Origin: Achromobacter spanius | Lineage (GTDB): Bacteria > Pseudomonadota > Gammaproteobacteria > Burkholderiales > Burkholderiaceae_B | Length of the DNA: 64,000 bases | Assembly: GCF_003994415.1 (NCBI RefSeq) | Contig: NZ_CP034689.1 | Coordinates: 1,302,001 to 1,366,000 of the forward strand | Reading direction: 5' to 3' | Part shown: one piece after another, positions 1 to 8,533 of the stretch | Layout: each line of letters opens with the position of its first letter | Numbering within the stretch: the stretch's first letter is position 1 | Position numbers and translations under genes: made by a program | The notes under the pieces: generated by a model | Told to the model about the DNA's origin: nothing | Database searches by the model: none | Seen by the model: only the letters and a program-made list of their open reading frames with translations

Positions 1-1
1 G

Positions 2-1165
2 CAGGGAACGCTGCGCGTGCACACCGTGCGCGCCTCAAGCGAAGGCGAGGCACGCGCGCAGTTGAGCGATGCCGACGGCATGGTTCTGGACATCCAACGT
101 TCGGCCGTGCGCCGTGGCATCAAGTCGCGCGGCAAGAAGGCCTTTTCGCTAGGGCTGCTGCTGCAAGAACTGTCCACGTTGCTGGACGCCGGGCTGGCCT
201 TGATCGAAGCGCTTGAGGCGCTGAGCGACAAGGCCGGTAAGGGCAACAAGGCCTTGCAGGCATCGCTGGGCCAGTTGCTGCGTTCGCTGTATCAGGGCCA
301 GCCGCTGTCCAAGGCGATGGAGGCGCAGCCGCTGGTGTATCCCGCGCTGCTGGTGGCCACCGTAGCGTCCGCCGAAGGCAGCGGGCAACTGCCGGTGGTG
401 CTCAGGCGCTATCAGTACTACGAAACGCGCATTGAAAACATCCGCAAGAAAGTGGTGGGTGCGCTCGTGTACCCGCTGGTGGTGATTGCGGTGGGCTTCG
501 GCATTTTGCTGTTCATGCTGTTCTTTGTCGTGCCGCGCTTTGCGGTCGTGTTCGAAAGCATGCGCACCTTGCCGGCCACCGCCGAGGCCATGTTGTGGTG
601 GGCGCGCCTGGTGCAGTCCGACGGTCATTTGCTGGGCGCGGGCATAGGCGCAAGCCTGCTTGCCGCCGCGTTGGCGCTGCGCACGCAGACGGTGAAGGCG
701 GCGTTGATGAATCTGTTCTGGCGCCTGCCCAAGCTGCGCGACGTGGGCAACCTGTTCGTGCTGGCGCGCTTTTATCGCACCGTCGGTTTGTTGATCGAAG
801 GCGGCACCCCCGCGTTGCAAGCCTTTGAACTGGCCGACCGCATCCTGCCGCCCGCTTACGGCGAACGCCTGGATCTGGCGCTGCAGGAATTGCGGGCTGG
901 CCGCAGCGTGTCGGAAACCTTGGCACGCCATGGCTTGACGACAGCGGTGGCCGAGCGGCTGCTGCGTGTGGGCGAGCAAAGCGGCGACTTGGGCGGCATG
1001 TGCGAACGCATCGCGCAGTTCCACGATGGCACGCTGGACCACGCCATCGAAGTCTTTGGAAAGGTGTTCGAGCCGCTGCTGATGCTGGTCGTCGGCGGGC
1101 TGGTCGGCGCCATCGTCATCTTGCTGTACATGCCCATCTTCGAGATGGCCGGGAGTCTGGGATGA
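2..1165 (+). CDS. GspF/PilC-family inner-membrane platform protein (5' end outside window)
   Basis: Polytopic inner-membrane platform protein of a type II secretion or type IV pilus-like machine, which couples the cytoplasmic ATPase to pseudopilus assembly. The frame is open to the first base. A GTG at 17 exists, but the residues before it continue the usual N-terminal strand of the family, so the true start probably lies upstream. The protein shows the family's duplicated helical domain (roughly 40-165 and 240-370). Hydrophobic segments lie at about 143-172 and 205-222 and at the very C-terminus, in the usual places. The TGA overlaps an ATG at 1162, but the next gene more likely starts at 1207. 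First visible gene of a ten-gene + strand run. Family call is secure; whether it serves secretion or a pilus is not decided by sequence. Confidence 0.9.
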   Translation, partial: QGTLRVHTVRASSEGEARAQLSDADGMVLDIQRSAVRRGIKSRGKKAFSLGLLLQELSTLLDAGLALIEALEALSDKAGKGNKALQASLGQLLRSLYQGQPLSKAMEAQPLVYPALLVATVASAEGSGQLPVVLRRYQYYETRIENIRKKVVGALVYPLVVIAVGFGILLFMLFFVVPRFAVVFESMRTLPATAEAMLWWARLVQSDGHLLGAGIGASLLAAALALRTQTVKAALMNLFWRLPKLRDVGNLFVLARFYRTVGLLIEGGTPALQAFELADRILPPAYGERLDLALQELRAGRSVSETLARHGLTTAVAERLLRVGEQSGDLGGMCERIAQFHDGTLDHAIEVFGKVFEPLLMLVVGGLVGAIVILLYMPIFEMAGSLG

Positions 1166-1206
1166 ACCTAATGCATGAATTCGAAATCAGTCAGGAGGAG
1201 GGCGCA

Positions 1207-2805
1207 ATGGAAAGCACGACCGTGGCCGACGAGGCATGGTGGCTGTGGCGCGAGCGCGCGGCGGAACTGAGCCTGTCCCTGGCCGACTATCTGGACGAGG
1301 AATTGGCACGCCGCCCGCAACTGCTGCCGGTGCTGGCGCAGGCCTTGGGCATGGAGCCCCTGACCGCCCAGCAATGCCGCCAGGCTACGCCGCGCTTTGA
1401 CGTCTTGCCGCTGGCGGACGCCATGGCGTGCCGCGTGGCGCCCTTGCAGGTGGAGGGCGAATTCCTGCTGGCCATGGCCGCGCCGTTCTCGCGCGATGCG
1501 CGCCTGAAGCTGCAAGCCATGCTGTCCGGCCATGCGCTGCGCTTTGCCGTGTGCCCCACCGGCGTGGTGGATGCCTGGTTGAAACAGGCCGAAGCCACCG
1601 AGCGCGTGCTGGACGGCGTGGCCGTGGACATGGCGGACGACTCGCTGGCCAAGGCGGTCGAATCCATTTCCCTGGCCTCGCTGGCCAAGGACGAAAGCCC
1701 GGTGATCCGCCTGGTGAACATGACGCTCTATGACGGTCTGCAAAGCCGCGCCAGCGACATTCATCTGGAATCGGACGAGGAAGGCTTGTTGATCCGCTAC
1801 CGCATCGACGGCGTGATGCTGCGCATCCGCAAGGTGCCGGGGCAGGTCACCGCCAACCAGGTGATGTCGCGTCTGAAAGTGCTGTCCAGCCTGGACATCG
1901 CTGAAAAGCGCGTGCCGCAGGACGGCCGCTTCAAGGTGGTGCTGCAAGGGCGGGAAGTGGATTTTCGCGTCTCCATCATGCCGGGTAACCATGGCGAGAA
2001 CGCCGTCTTGCGTCTGCTCGACCGCTCGCAGCGTGGTGACAAGCTGAGTCTGGACACCTTGGGCTTCCCGGCGGAAACGGCGCGCCGCATCCGTGCGTTG
2101 GCGCAGCTTCCCTATGGGCTGACGCTGATCACCGGCCCCACGGGCAGCGGCAAGTCCACCACCTTGTACGGCGCCTTGTCGGAACTGAACAGCGGCGACG
2201 AAAAGCTGATCACCATCGAAGACCCGGTGGAATACGAGATGAGCGGCATCCTGCAGATTCCGGTGAACGAAAAGAAGGGCCTGACCTTTGCGCGCGGCCT
2301 GCGTTCCATCCTGCGCCATGATCCGGACACCATCCTGGTTGGCGAAATCCGCGATGCCGAAACGGCGGCGATTGCCGTGCAGTCGGCGTTGACCGGCCAC
2401 CGCGTGTTGTCGTCGGTACACGCCAATGATGCGTTCAGCGTGATCGACCGCTTTCTGTACATGGATGTGGAACCCGCCACCTTCCTGGAATCGCTTAACG
2501 GCGTGGTGTCGCAGCGCCTGGTGCGGCGCTTGTGCCCGCATTGCGCGCCGCCGGGCGAGGCGCGTGCCGGCCCGGGTTGCGACGCCTGCCGCCACACGGG
2601 ATTCCTCGGCCGCATTGCGCTGGCTGAAGTCCTGCGTCTGGACAGCCGCATGAAGACCGCGCTGCTGGACCGCTCGCCCGAACGCCGGTTAGAGGCGCTG
2701 GCGCAATGCGCCGACTATCAATCGATGCGCGACGCCGCCCACGAGGCCGTCGCGCACGGACTGACGACTTATCAGGAGGTTTGCCGTGCGGTCGCTATGG
2801 AATGA
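1207..2805 (+). CDS. GspE/PilB-family secretion ATPase
   Basis: Cytoplasmic hexameric ATPase that powers pseudopilus or pilus extension. From the chosen start it has 532 residues, close to the family norm. A GspE N-terminal domain covers about 60-140. The Walker A motif GPTGSGKST is near residue 311, followed by the Asp box (TIEDPVE), Walker B (ILVGEIRD) and the conserved His box. A CPHC...CDAC zinc-binding pair lies near 443-463, typical of GspE/PilB and absent from the retraction ATPase PilT. The start at 1207 is preferred because AGGAGG at 1193-1198 sits at ideal spacing; an in-frame ATG at 1162 overlaps the gspF stop and lacks such a site. gspF lies before gspE, the reverse of the classical gsp order. 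Confidence 0.93.
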   Translation: MESTTVADEAWWLWRERAAELSLSLADYLDEELARRPQLLPVLAQALGMEPLTAQQCRQATPRFDVLPLADAMACRVAPLQVEGEFLLAMAAPFSRDARLKLQAMLSGHALRFAVCPTGVVDAWLKQAEATERVLDGVAVDMADDSLAKAVESISLASLAKDESPVIRLVNMTLYDGLQSRASDIHLESDEEGLLIRYRIDGVMLRIRKVPGQVTANQVMSRLKVLSSLDIAEKRVPQDGRFKVVLQGREVDFRVSIMPGNHGENAVLRLLDRSQRGDKLSLDTLGFPAETARRIRALAQLPYGLTLITGPTGSGKSTTLYGALSELNSGDEKLITIEDPVEYEMSGILQIPVNEKKGLTFARGLRSILRHDPDTILVGEIRDAETAAIAVQSALTGHRVLSSVHANDAFSVIDRFLYMDVEPATFLESLNGVVSQRLVRRLCPHCAPPGEARAGPGCDACRHTGFLGRIALAEVLRLDSRMKTALLDRSPERRLEALAQCADYQSMRDAAHEAVAHGLTTYQEVCRAVAME

Positions 2806-3541
2806 GCAAGCCGTTCTGATCGATGCGGAACAGGTCAGCCTGATGTCGCCGACGAAGGCGATGGGCGATCGTCTGCGGTATGGCCACGGCGGCGAACCGG
2901 CCGAGGCCGTGGCCGCCTTGCTGGCCACCTGCACGCGGCTGCGCCCGTGGTGGCGCAACCGGGTGCATGTCTGGCTGGGCTATCCGTGGGCGCACACGCT
3001 GCTGCTGCCCTGGCAGCCGGGTCTGCCTGGCGGCGATACGCACTGGCGCGGCTACGCCCAGGCGTTGCTGCGCGAACGCGGCATCACCTTGCAGACGCGC
3101 GTGCGGCTGGGGCCGGCGCGCCATGGTCATGCGCGCCTGGCCGTTGCGGCGGACGCGGTGATGCTGGACGCCCTGGAAGGCAAGCTGCGCGAACAGAAAT
3201 GGACGCTGGCCGGCTGCCGCGACCTGCTGTCCGCAAGCCTGCAACGTTATCACCGCGCCTCGAGCACGGAAGGCGCATGCCTGGTGCTGGCGGAGGCAAG
3301 CGCGGTGACGTGCCTGTGGCCGTCGGCGCAAGGGTGGGAAGACGTGATCACCTTGCAGCGGTCGCCGGGGCAGTCGCACGCCTCGGCGGTTGCCGCCGCG
3401 CAGGCGCTGTGCAATCAGCCCATCGTGCCGGAATGCAACTGGACGTCAACCTTGGCGCCGCCCGACCTGTCCTTGCCGCCGCAGGCGCGTTGGCTGGGCT
3501 TTCCCCACGCCATGTTGGGAGCGCGATCATGCCCGGTCTGA
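2786..3541 (+). CDS. Unrecognised protein in the PilM/GspL position of the secretion cluster
   Basis: 251-residue protein starting with GTG, 20 bases inside the end of the ATPase gene. AGGAGGT stands just before the start, so it is clearly translated and coupled. I recognise no domain. It has no signal peptide or obvious membrane segment and is rich in Trp, Arg and Leu. In pilus operons this position (after the ATPase, before PilN) is held by the cytoplasmic actin-like protein PilM, and GspL has a related cytoplasmic domain. I see no clear actin-fold phosphate motifs here, so homology to PilM is only a positional guess. A structural prediction would be informative. It overlaps the next gene by 13 bases. 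Confidence 0.75.
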   Translation: MRSLWNEQAVLIDAEQVSLMSPTKAMGDRLRYGHGGEPAEAVAALLATCTRLRPWWRNRVHVWLGYPWAHTLLLPWQPGLPGGDTHWRGYAQALLRERGITLQTRVRLGPARHGHARLAVAADAVMLDALEGKLREQKWTLAGCRDLLSASLQRYHRASSTEGACLVLAEASAVTCLWPSAQGWEDVITLQRSPGQSHASAVAAAQALCNQPIVPECNWTSTLAPPDLSLPPQARWLGFPHAMLGARSCPV

Positions 3542-4056
3542 AGATGAACAAGCTTGATTTCACCAAGCGCGGCGCCACGCGACCCTGGGCCGCCATCGTC
3601 GTGCTGCTGTTGCTGTGCGTGGCCCTGTTGAGCGCATGGCGGGAATGGAACCTGTGGGCATTGCGAGTGGAAGTCACCCGCTCCGAGAGTCAGTTGGTCG
3701 AGCGCCGCATGCAGCATGAACGCGAACAGCGCCGCGTCCTGGCGCAGTCGCCGGAGGAAAAGAGGGTTGATGCCATGCTCTCCGCGCAAAGCGCCGAGGA
3801 CCGGTTGCGGCCCGTCCTGCTGCGCGCCATCGAGCAGGCCTGGAGCCCGCGCCTGGCCGTGATGAACCTGAAGATCGAGGGAGCTGGCAAGTCCGTCCAG
3901 CTTGAACTGATGACGGTGGACCTGACCGAAGTATTCGCCTTCGCGGTCCGCTTGAACGCCGAGCCCGGCTTGCGCGCCACGGTAATGCGCCACGGCATCA
4001 AGTCGGGTGATCCCAACCTGGCCACGATGTCTACCGTGCGGGTGGAGCTGCGATGA
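3529..4056 (+). CDS. PilN-like inner-membrane alignment-subcomplex protein
   Basis: 175-residue bitopic protein with a short cytoplasmic N-terminus, one membrane helix at about 21-42, then a charged coiled-coil-like stretch (45-85) and a small periplasmic domain. This is the build of PilN and of the membrane-proximal part of GspL, which link the cytoplasmic ATPase platform to the outer-membrane secretin. The ATG at 3529 overlaps the previous stop; a second ATG at 3544 is possible. It overlaps the next gene by four bases. Assignment rests on topology, size and position between the ATPase and a PilO-like gene, not on a strong sequence motif. Confidence 0.75.
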   Translation: MPGLKMNKLDFTKRGATRPWAAIVVLLLLCVALLSAWREWNLWALRVEVTRSESQLVERRMQHEREQRRVLAQSPEEKRVDAMLSAQSAEDRLRPVLLRAIEQAWSPRLAVMNLKIEGAGKSVQLELMTVDLTEVFAFAVRLNAEPGLRATVMRHGIKSGDPNLATMSTVRVELR

Positions 4057-4625
4057 AATCCTTTACCGAAATTCGTCGCCGCCTGGCTGCGCTGCGCCAG
4101 CGCGAGGCCGGTTCACCCATCCGGTGGCACTGGCAGTGCTGGGCCGAGCGGCTTGGGCGTGGCGGGCTCCTGGCGCTGGTGGCCTTGTGGATCCTGATCG
4201 TGCATTTCGTCGTGGTGTTGTGGCCGGAAAAGGGCGAGCTGCAGTTGCGTGCCTTGGAGCTGCACGCAGAGATCCATGCCTGCACCCCGCACGTGGCCCC
4301 GTCCGGCAATGACATGGACGAGCTGCGCGTGCAACTGCGGCTGGACCCGGACGAACGCAAGCTGGCCGTGATGGAACAACTGGTGCGCTCCGGCTTGTTG
4401 CTGGTCGACATCCAGTATCAGGGCGAAGACACCATCCAGGGCCGCTTGCGCCGCACGTCGGTGGACGTCACCGCCGTGGGCTCCTACCAAGACCTGAGCG
4501 CGGGCTTGCGCAAGCTGACCGATGAGCCGCTGCTGCGCCTGGAGTCGCTGTCGCTGGACCGGCAACGGCCGGAGAACATGCTGGTGAACGTAAAGATGCG
4601 CTTGAGCATGTTGGGGGTGGTGTGA
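4053..4625 (+). CDS. PilO/GspM-like inner-membrane protein
   Basis: 190-residue bitopic protein: about 36 cytoplasmic residues, one membrane helix (about 37-57), then a periplasmic domain of alternating strands and helices ending around 190. This layout matches PilO and GspM, which pair with PilN or GspL in the periplasm. The ATGA overlap with the gene before, and the overlap with the one after, show translational coupling. The periplasmic half includes a region (110-185) compatible with the ferredoxin-like fold of the family. The call is based on topology and gene order; divergence is high. Confidence 0.75.
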   Translation: MKSFTEIRRRLAALRQREAGSPIRWHWQCWAERLGRGGLLALVALWILIVHFVVVLWPEKGELQLRALELHAEIHACTPHVAPSGNDMDELRVQLRLDPDERKLAVMEQLVRSGLLLVDIQYQGEDTIQGRLRRTSVDVTAVGSYQDLSAGLRKLTDEPLLRLESLSLDRQRPENMLVNVKMRLSMLGVV

Positions 4626-5092
4626 TGAAGCGTTGGATAACCGCGGTGTTGGCCGCTCTGGCGCCCGCCGCCGCCGTGCTGGCCGAGCCGGCTCGCGAAG
4701 TGGATCTGTTTCCGTCGCAAAGCTGGGCCTCGTTGTTGGATCGCGGCAATGCCCAGGCGCGGGACGATGCCGCCGACGCCGTCACGGCGCAGAGCGACGT
4801 TCCGGCGCTTGACCTGGCCTTGCCGACCACGCCCGAGGGTAACGGCGCGGCCAGCATGCCGACGTTCACGGCCATCGGTGAATGGTCCGACACCGGCCGC
4901 CGCATTGTGGTGCTGGCGCATCAAGAAGAGACCTACCTGCTGTGTGAACGCTGCGACATCGCCGGCGCGGTGAGGCCCGGCGGCATGTTGGCGTCGCAAT
5001 ACCGGTTCAAGGCGCTGGAACCAAAGCGCGTGGTGTTGCGGGACGCGCGGGGTCGCGAGCTGCACGTGGACCTGGCGCCGCTGGCGCAATGA
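4625..5092 (+). CDS. PilP/GspC-like periplasmic linker protein
   Basis: 155-residue exported protein. The first 21 residues form a signal sequence or anchor with an Ala-rich hydrophobic core ending near LAEPA. The mature part is low-complexity up to about residue 80, then a compact domain (85-155) whose strand pattern resembles the homology-region beta-barrel of PilP and GspC that touches the secretin N-domains. ATG at 4625 is chosen over the GTG one codon earlier. Its TGA is followed by a 50-base gap before the secretin gene. Position between PilO-like and secretin genes supports a linker role; sequence alone does not prove it. Confidence 0.7.
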   Translation: MKRWITAVLAALAPAAAVLAEPAREVDLFPSQSWASLLDRGNAQARDDAADAVTAQSDVPALDLALPTTPEGNGAASMPTFTAIGEWSDTGRRIVVLAHQEETYLLCERCDIAGAVRPGGMLASQYRFKALEPKRVVLRDARGRELHVDLAPLAQ

Positions 5093-5142
5093 GCCTTGGG
5101 GCTCATCGAACTGAATAATTCTTTTGGGAATGGCAAGACATC

Positions 5143-6978
5143 ATGATTGCAAAACCTGTTGTATTGGCGGCCTTCTTCAGCCTGTTGCTGGGCGGATGCG
5201 CGGCCCCCGAGTCACTGAAGCGCGCACTGGGCGGCGAGCCCATGACGGCCGCCGACCGCCTGGCCGCCGGCCGGGAGAAGCTGGAAAAGAACCCCAACGA
5301 TATCGAAGCGGGCAAAGATGTGGCACGCGATGAAGTCGCGCTGGCACGCGAAATTCTGCAACGCGTGCGCGTCAAGATGGAGGCGGGCGACGATGAAGCC
5401 GCGCTGCAAGACGTGTTGGAGCTGCTGGCCGTCAACCCTGGCAATATGCGCGCCCAACAGCTCAAGACGCAGTTGGAGCAACGCGTTCACCTGAACGCGG
5501 AACTGGCCGACGCTGTCCGGCTGCAGTTCGACCACCCGCGCGAGGCGCTCTACAAGGTCAACCGCATCCTGCAGGAGCAACCGGGGTTTGCGGCGGCCGA
5601 GGCGCTGCGCGTGCAACTGCAACGCCGTGACGTGGGCCGCCAATCGGTCAAGCCGCGTCTGGCAGATGCGCTGCGCAAGCCGGTAACGCTGAACTTCAAG
5701 GCGCAGCCCATCGTGCAGATTCTGGACACGATTTCGCTGGCCGCCGGGGTGGACTTCGTGCTGGACCCTGACGTGCAGACCAGCATGCCGGCCAGCATCA
5801 TGGCCCGGCAGACCACGGCTGAAGACGCCATCAACCTGCTGTTGCGCACCAATCAGCTGGAAAAGAAGGTACTGGATGCCCATACCTTGCTGATCTACCC
5901 GTCGCGCCCGGACAAGGACAAGGAATACCGCGAGCTGATGGTGCGCGTGTTCTACCTGAACCACGCGGATGCCACGCATGTGCTGGCCGCGTTGCGGCAG
6001 ATCAGCGCGCCCAAGAACGTGCATCTGGACGAACGCGCCAATGCCGTGCTGGTGCGCGATACGCCGGAGGTCATGGCGGTGGTGGAGCGCGTGGTGGCGG
6101 CCCTGGACATTGCGCAGTCTGAAGTGACGATGGACGTGCAGGTGCTGGAGGTCAACGCCAGCGACGAGCTTGAAGTGGGGGTGGATTACCCCAGCGACTT
6201 GCGGTTTTCCATTCTGCCGCAAGGAGAAAACGGCAGGATCACGGTAGGTGATCTGCTGGGCCTGAATCAAGGCAAGATCGGCGTGACCAGCCGCAATGAC
6301 CTGTCGGCCGCGTTGAATCTGCTGCAAAAGCGCGGCAAGACCAAGGTGCTGGCAAATCCGAAGATCCGCGTGCGCAACATGGAAAAAGCCAGCATCAAGA
6401 TTGGCGAAAAGGTGCCGGTCGTAACGACCACCAACGCCAACGGCGTCGTGACGGAATCCGTGAACTACCAGGATGTGGGCCTGATTCTGCAAGTGGAGCC
6501 GCGCATCAGCCTCAGCAATGAGGTCAGTGTCCGGGTCAGCATGGAAGTCAGCAACTTGAAGGGCGAGGTCAAGACGGCGGGCGGCGGTGTGGTCTACCCG
6601 ATGAGCACGCGCAACGCGGAAACCGTGATGACGGCGCGCGACGGCGAAACCCAGGTGTTGGCCGGACTGGTCAACCAGCAGCAGTCGCGCAGCAGCAGCG
6701 GTTTGCCGGGCGTGAGCCTGATGGGCTGGCTGGGCAGCCTGTTTGGCGGTCAGAAGAAGACAGATCAGAACACCGAGATCGTGCTGCTGCTGACGCCGCA
6801 CATCGAACGCTCGATGGCCTTGCCGTCGGCCGCCGATAGCTACTTCCCGTCGGGCACGGAATCGCGGGTCACGGTGATGCCGATGACCACGCAGGCGCCT
6901 GCCCCCGCCCCGGATGCCCCGGTCGCGGCGGGTGATGCTCCGGCGCTGGATGCCGTGCTGGCCAAGCCGCCCTTCTAA
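5143..6978 (+). CDS. Lipoprotein secretin (GspD/PilQ/MshL family)
   Basis: Outer-membrane secretin that forms the gated channel for the machine. The 611-residue product begins with a lipoprotein signal ending in LLGGC (Cys19), so it is probably lipid-anchored, unlike most classical GspD proteins. An alpha-helical TPR-like stretch (50-155) is followed by an STN/N0-like domain (about 180-235) with the expected VTLNFKAQPI start, one N-domain (250-325), and the secretin C-terminal domain (about 330-550) ending in the signature region TEIVLLLTPHI. The architecture resembles MshL and other lipoprotein secretins of type IV pilus-like systems. The three prepilin-like genes follow directly. Confidence 0.92.
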   Translation: MIAKPVVLAAFFSLLLGGCAAPESLKRALGGEPMTAADRLAAGREKLEKNPNDIEAGKDVARDEVALAREILQRVRVKMEAGDDEAALQDVLELLAVNPGNMRAQQLKTQLEQRVHLNAELADAVRLQFDHPREALYKVNRILQEQPGFAAAEALRVQLQRRDVGRQSVKPRLADALRKPVTLNFKAQPIVQILDTISLAAGVDFVLDPDVQTSMPASIMARQTTAEDAINLLLRTNQLEKKVLDAHTLLIYPSRPDKDKEYRELMVRVFYLNHADATHVLAALRQISAPKNVHLDERANAVLVRDTPEVMAVVERVVAALDIAQSEVTMDVQVLEVNASDELEVGVDYPSDLRFSILPQGENGRITVGDLLGLNQGKIGVTSRNDLSAALNLLQKRGKTKVLANPKIRVRNMEKASIKIGEKVPVVTTTNANGVVTESVNYQDVGLILQVEPRISLSNEVSVRVSMEVSNLKGEVKTAGGGVVYPMSTRNAETVMTARDGETQVLAGLVNQQQSRSSSGLPGVSLMGWLGSLFGGQKKTDQNTEIVLLLTPHIERSMALPSAADSYFPSGTESRVTVMPMTTQAPAPAPDAPVAAGDAPALDAVLAKPPF

Positions 6979-6987
6979 GGACGGGCC

Positions 6988-7464
6988 ATGCGAAAGCAAT
7001 CCGGTTTCACGCTGATCGAAATGATGGCGGCCATGACCTTGCTGGCCCTGCTGTTGAGCGTTGCGCTGCCATTTTCCGCGTTGATCAAGCAGCGCGCGCA
7101 AGAGCGCGAGCTACGCCAAAGCCTGCACACCCTGCGCAACGCGATCGACGCCTATTACCAGGCCAGCCGCGAAGGCAAGGTCGACAAGCCGCTGGACCGC
7201 AGCGGTTATCCGCCGGACCTGGATTCACTGGTCAAGGGTGTGCAGAACAAGACGGACCCCAACGGGGGCATGCTGTATTTCCTGCGCCGTTTGCCGGCCG
7301 ACCCCATGTGCGAGCACTGCGAAAACCGATCGGCCGCTGACACCTGGGACACCCGTAGCTACGACAGTACGGCCGAATCTTTCTCATCGGGGCGCGACGT
7401 CTTCGATGTGCGTTCAAAAAGTCAACGAAGAGGCCTCAATGGCGTTCCGTACAAAGAATGGTAA
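6988..7464 (+). CDS. Prepilin-like protein 1 (GspG-like pseudopilin)
   Basis: 158-residue prepilin-like protein with a short basic leader (MRKQSG) and the class III cleavage motif G|FTLIE. The hydrophobic N-terminal helix has Glu at mature position 5, which the prepilin peptidase and filament packing require. The globular part has the GspG-like lengths and a YPPDLDSLV segment after the helix, plus a Cys pair (CEHC) near residue 105. It starts nine bases after the secretin stop and overlaps the next prepilin-like gene by 26 bases. It is a good candidate for the major pseudopilin or a close paralogue. No prepilin peptidase gene is present in this window. Confidence 0.9.
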   Translation: MRKQSGFTLIEMMAAMTLLALLLSVALPFSALIKQRAQERELRQSLHTLRNAIDAYYQASREGKVDKPLDRSGYPPDLDSLVKGVQNKTDPNGGMLYFLRRLPADPMCEHCENRSAADTWDTRSYDSTAESFSSGRDVFDVRSKSQRRGLNGVPYKEW

Positions 7465-7828
7465 GCGCGGTTGCGCCGGCTTTACGCTGATTGAGCTGAT
7501 GGCGGTCATGGCCATCATCGGCGCCTTGATGTCCTTGGTGGCGCCGTCGTTTTTCAAAAGCAACGACCGTGCGCGTGAAACGGTGCTGCGCCATAACCTG
7601 CAGGCGATCCGGCACGCCATTGATGATTATCGCGCCGACCACGGCAACAACCCCGAGTCCCTGGGCGCGCTGGTCACGGACAAGTACCTGCGTGAACTGC
7701 CCATGGACCCGGTGACGGGCCGGCGCGACAGTTGGCTGCCGCAGACGGGCGACGCGCCGGGTGTGAACGATGTGGTCAGCGGCGCCCAGGGCAGGGGCTT
7801 GGATGGGCTGGACTATGCGCGGTGGTAG
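7439..7828 (+). CDS. Prepilin-like protein 2 (GspG-like pseudopilin)
   Basis: 129-residue prepilin-like protein. A Lys/Arg-rich leader ends in G|FTLIE, giving Phe1 and Glu5 in the mature protein, followed by a hydrophobic helix. The soluble part includes a GspG-type segment (DDYRADHGNNPESLGALVTDKYL) split here only by description, and ends with a short loop region. The ATG at 7439 is preceded by a weak purine-rich site and lies inside the end of the previous gene, so expression is probably coupled. Length and form suit a major or minor pseudopilin of the same filament. Confidence 0.9.
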   Translation: MAFRTKNGKRGCAGFTLIELMAVMAIIGALMSLVAPSFFKSNDRARETVLRHNLQAIRHAIDDYRADHGNNPESLGALVTDKYLRELPMDPVTGRRDSWLPQTGDAPGVNDVVSGAQGRGLDGLDYARW

Positions 7829-8291
7829 GCGTTGCGCGTTGCCGCGTCAGGCGGGGTTTGGCTACCTGACGGTGCTGATGCTGGTCGTGGCGTTGGCCAC
7901 CGGGCTGACCGCGGTGGTGCAGCCGTGGTCCATGCAGAAGCTGCGCGACCAGGAGGCCGAACTGCTGTTTGTCGGCACACAGTTCCAGCGCGCGCTGGCG
8001 TCCTATTACCAGTCCGGCACGGCGCCGGCCTATCCCAAAACCCTGGATGCGCTGCTCAAGGACGACCGCGTGTCGTTCACCCGTCGTCATTTGCGCCGAC
8101 TGTATGCCGACCCGATTACCGGCGGCACGGAATGGGGCATCGTCAAATCGCCGGACGGCGGCATCATGGGGGTATACAGCTTGTCGGAACGAAAGCCGAT
8201 CAAGCAGGGTGGGTTTGACGCCGAGCTGGGTGATATGTCTGGAAAATCCAGTTATCAGGATTGGAAGTTTGTATTCATGGGCGTTAATTAA
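7815..8291 (+). CDS. Prepilin-like protein 3 with degenerate cleavage-site context
   Basis: 158-residue prepilin-like protein starting inside the end of the previous gene. The leader MRGGRRCALPRQAG is followed by FGYLTV and a hydrophobic helix, so the Gly|Phe cleavage site is kept, but mature position 5 is Thr instead of Glu. Loss of Glu5 is known for the tip pseudopilin GspK and some minor pilins. The soluble part shares the GspG-like layout of its two neighbours (YYQSGTAPAYPKTLDALL). It is the last gene of the machine cluster. No terminator hairpin is seen directly behind it; the next 240 bases are AT-rich and look non-coding. Confidence 0.85.
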   Translation: MRGGRRCALPRQAGFGYLTVLMLVVALATGLTAVVQPWSMQKLRDQEAELLFVGTQFQRALASYYQSGTAPAYPKTLDALLKDDRVSFTRRHLRRLYADPITGGTEWGIVKSPDGGIMGVYSLSERKPIKQGGFDAELGDMSGKSSYQDWKFVFMGVN

Positions 8292-8533
8292 TCAATGAAT
8301 GGAAATTCGGGGTGCATTGTTAATAACCCTGGTTGTGTCTATTTTGAGGAGAATAAATAAGTACGTATTAACGGCTTATTTTCATATCTTGAGATCTGTC
8401 TTTCTTGGTTTGGCTTTGAGAAATTTCTTATTGTTGTGTCTATCCCTGCATGAAATCATTCTGTCGGGGTATCAATGTGATTGCCGTAAAAATAAAAGTC
8501 TTCGGGAATTGCGCTTACATAAGAACTGACTCA
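8292..8533 (+). other. AT-rich intergenic region between secretion cluster and two-component genes
   Basis: About 240 bases much richer in A and T than the rest of the window. A 76-codon open frame (8299-8529) exists, but its start lacks a ribosome site, its composition is unlike neighbouring genes and it stops just before the response regulator start, so I do not call it a gene. The stretch probably holds the promoter of the response regulator and could bind a nucleoid protein or the regulator itself. I could not pick a convincing -35/-10 pair. Confidence 0.55.

Noticed and set aside
8299..8529. 76-codon frame in the AT-rich gap
   Set aside because: No ribosome site, composition unlike neighbours, no recognisable protein pattern; treated as intergenic.
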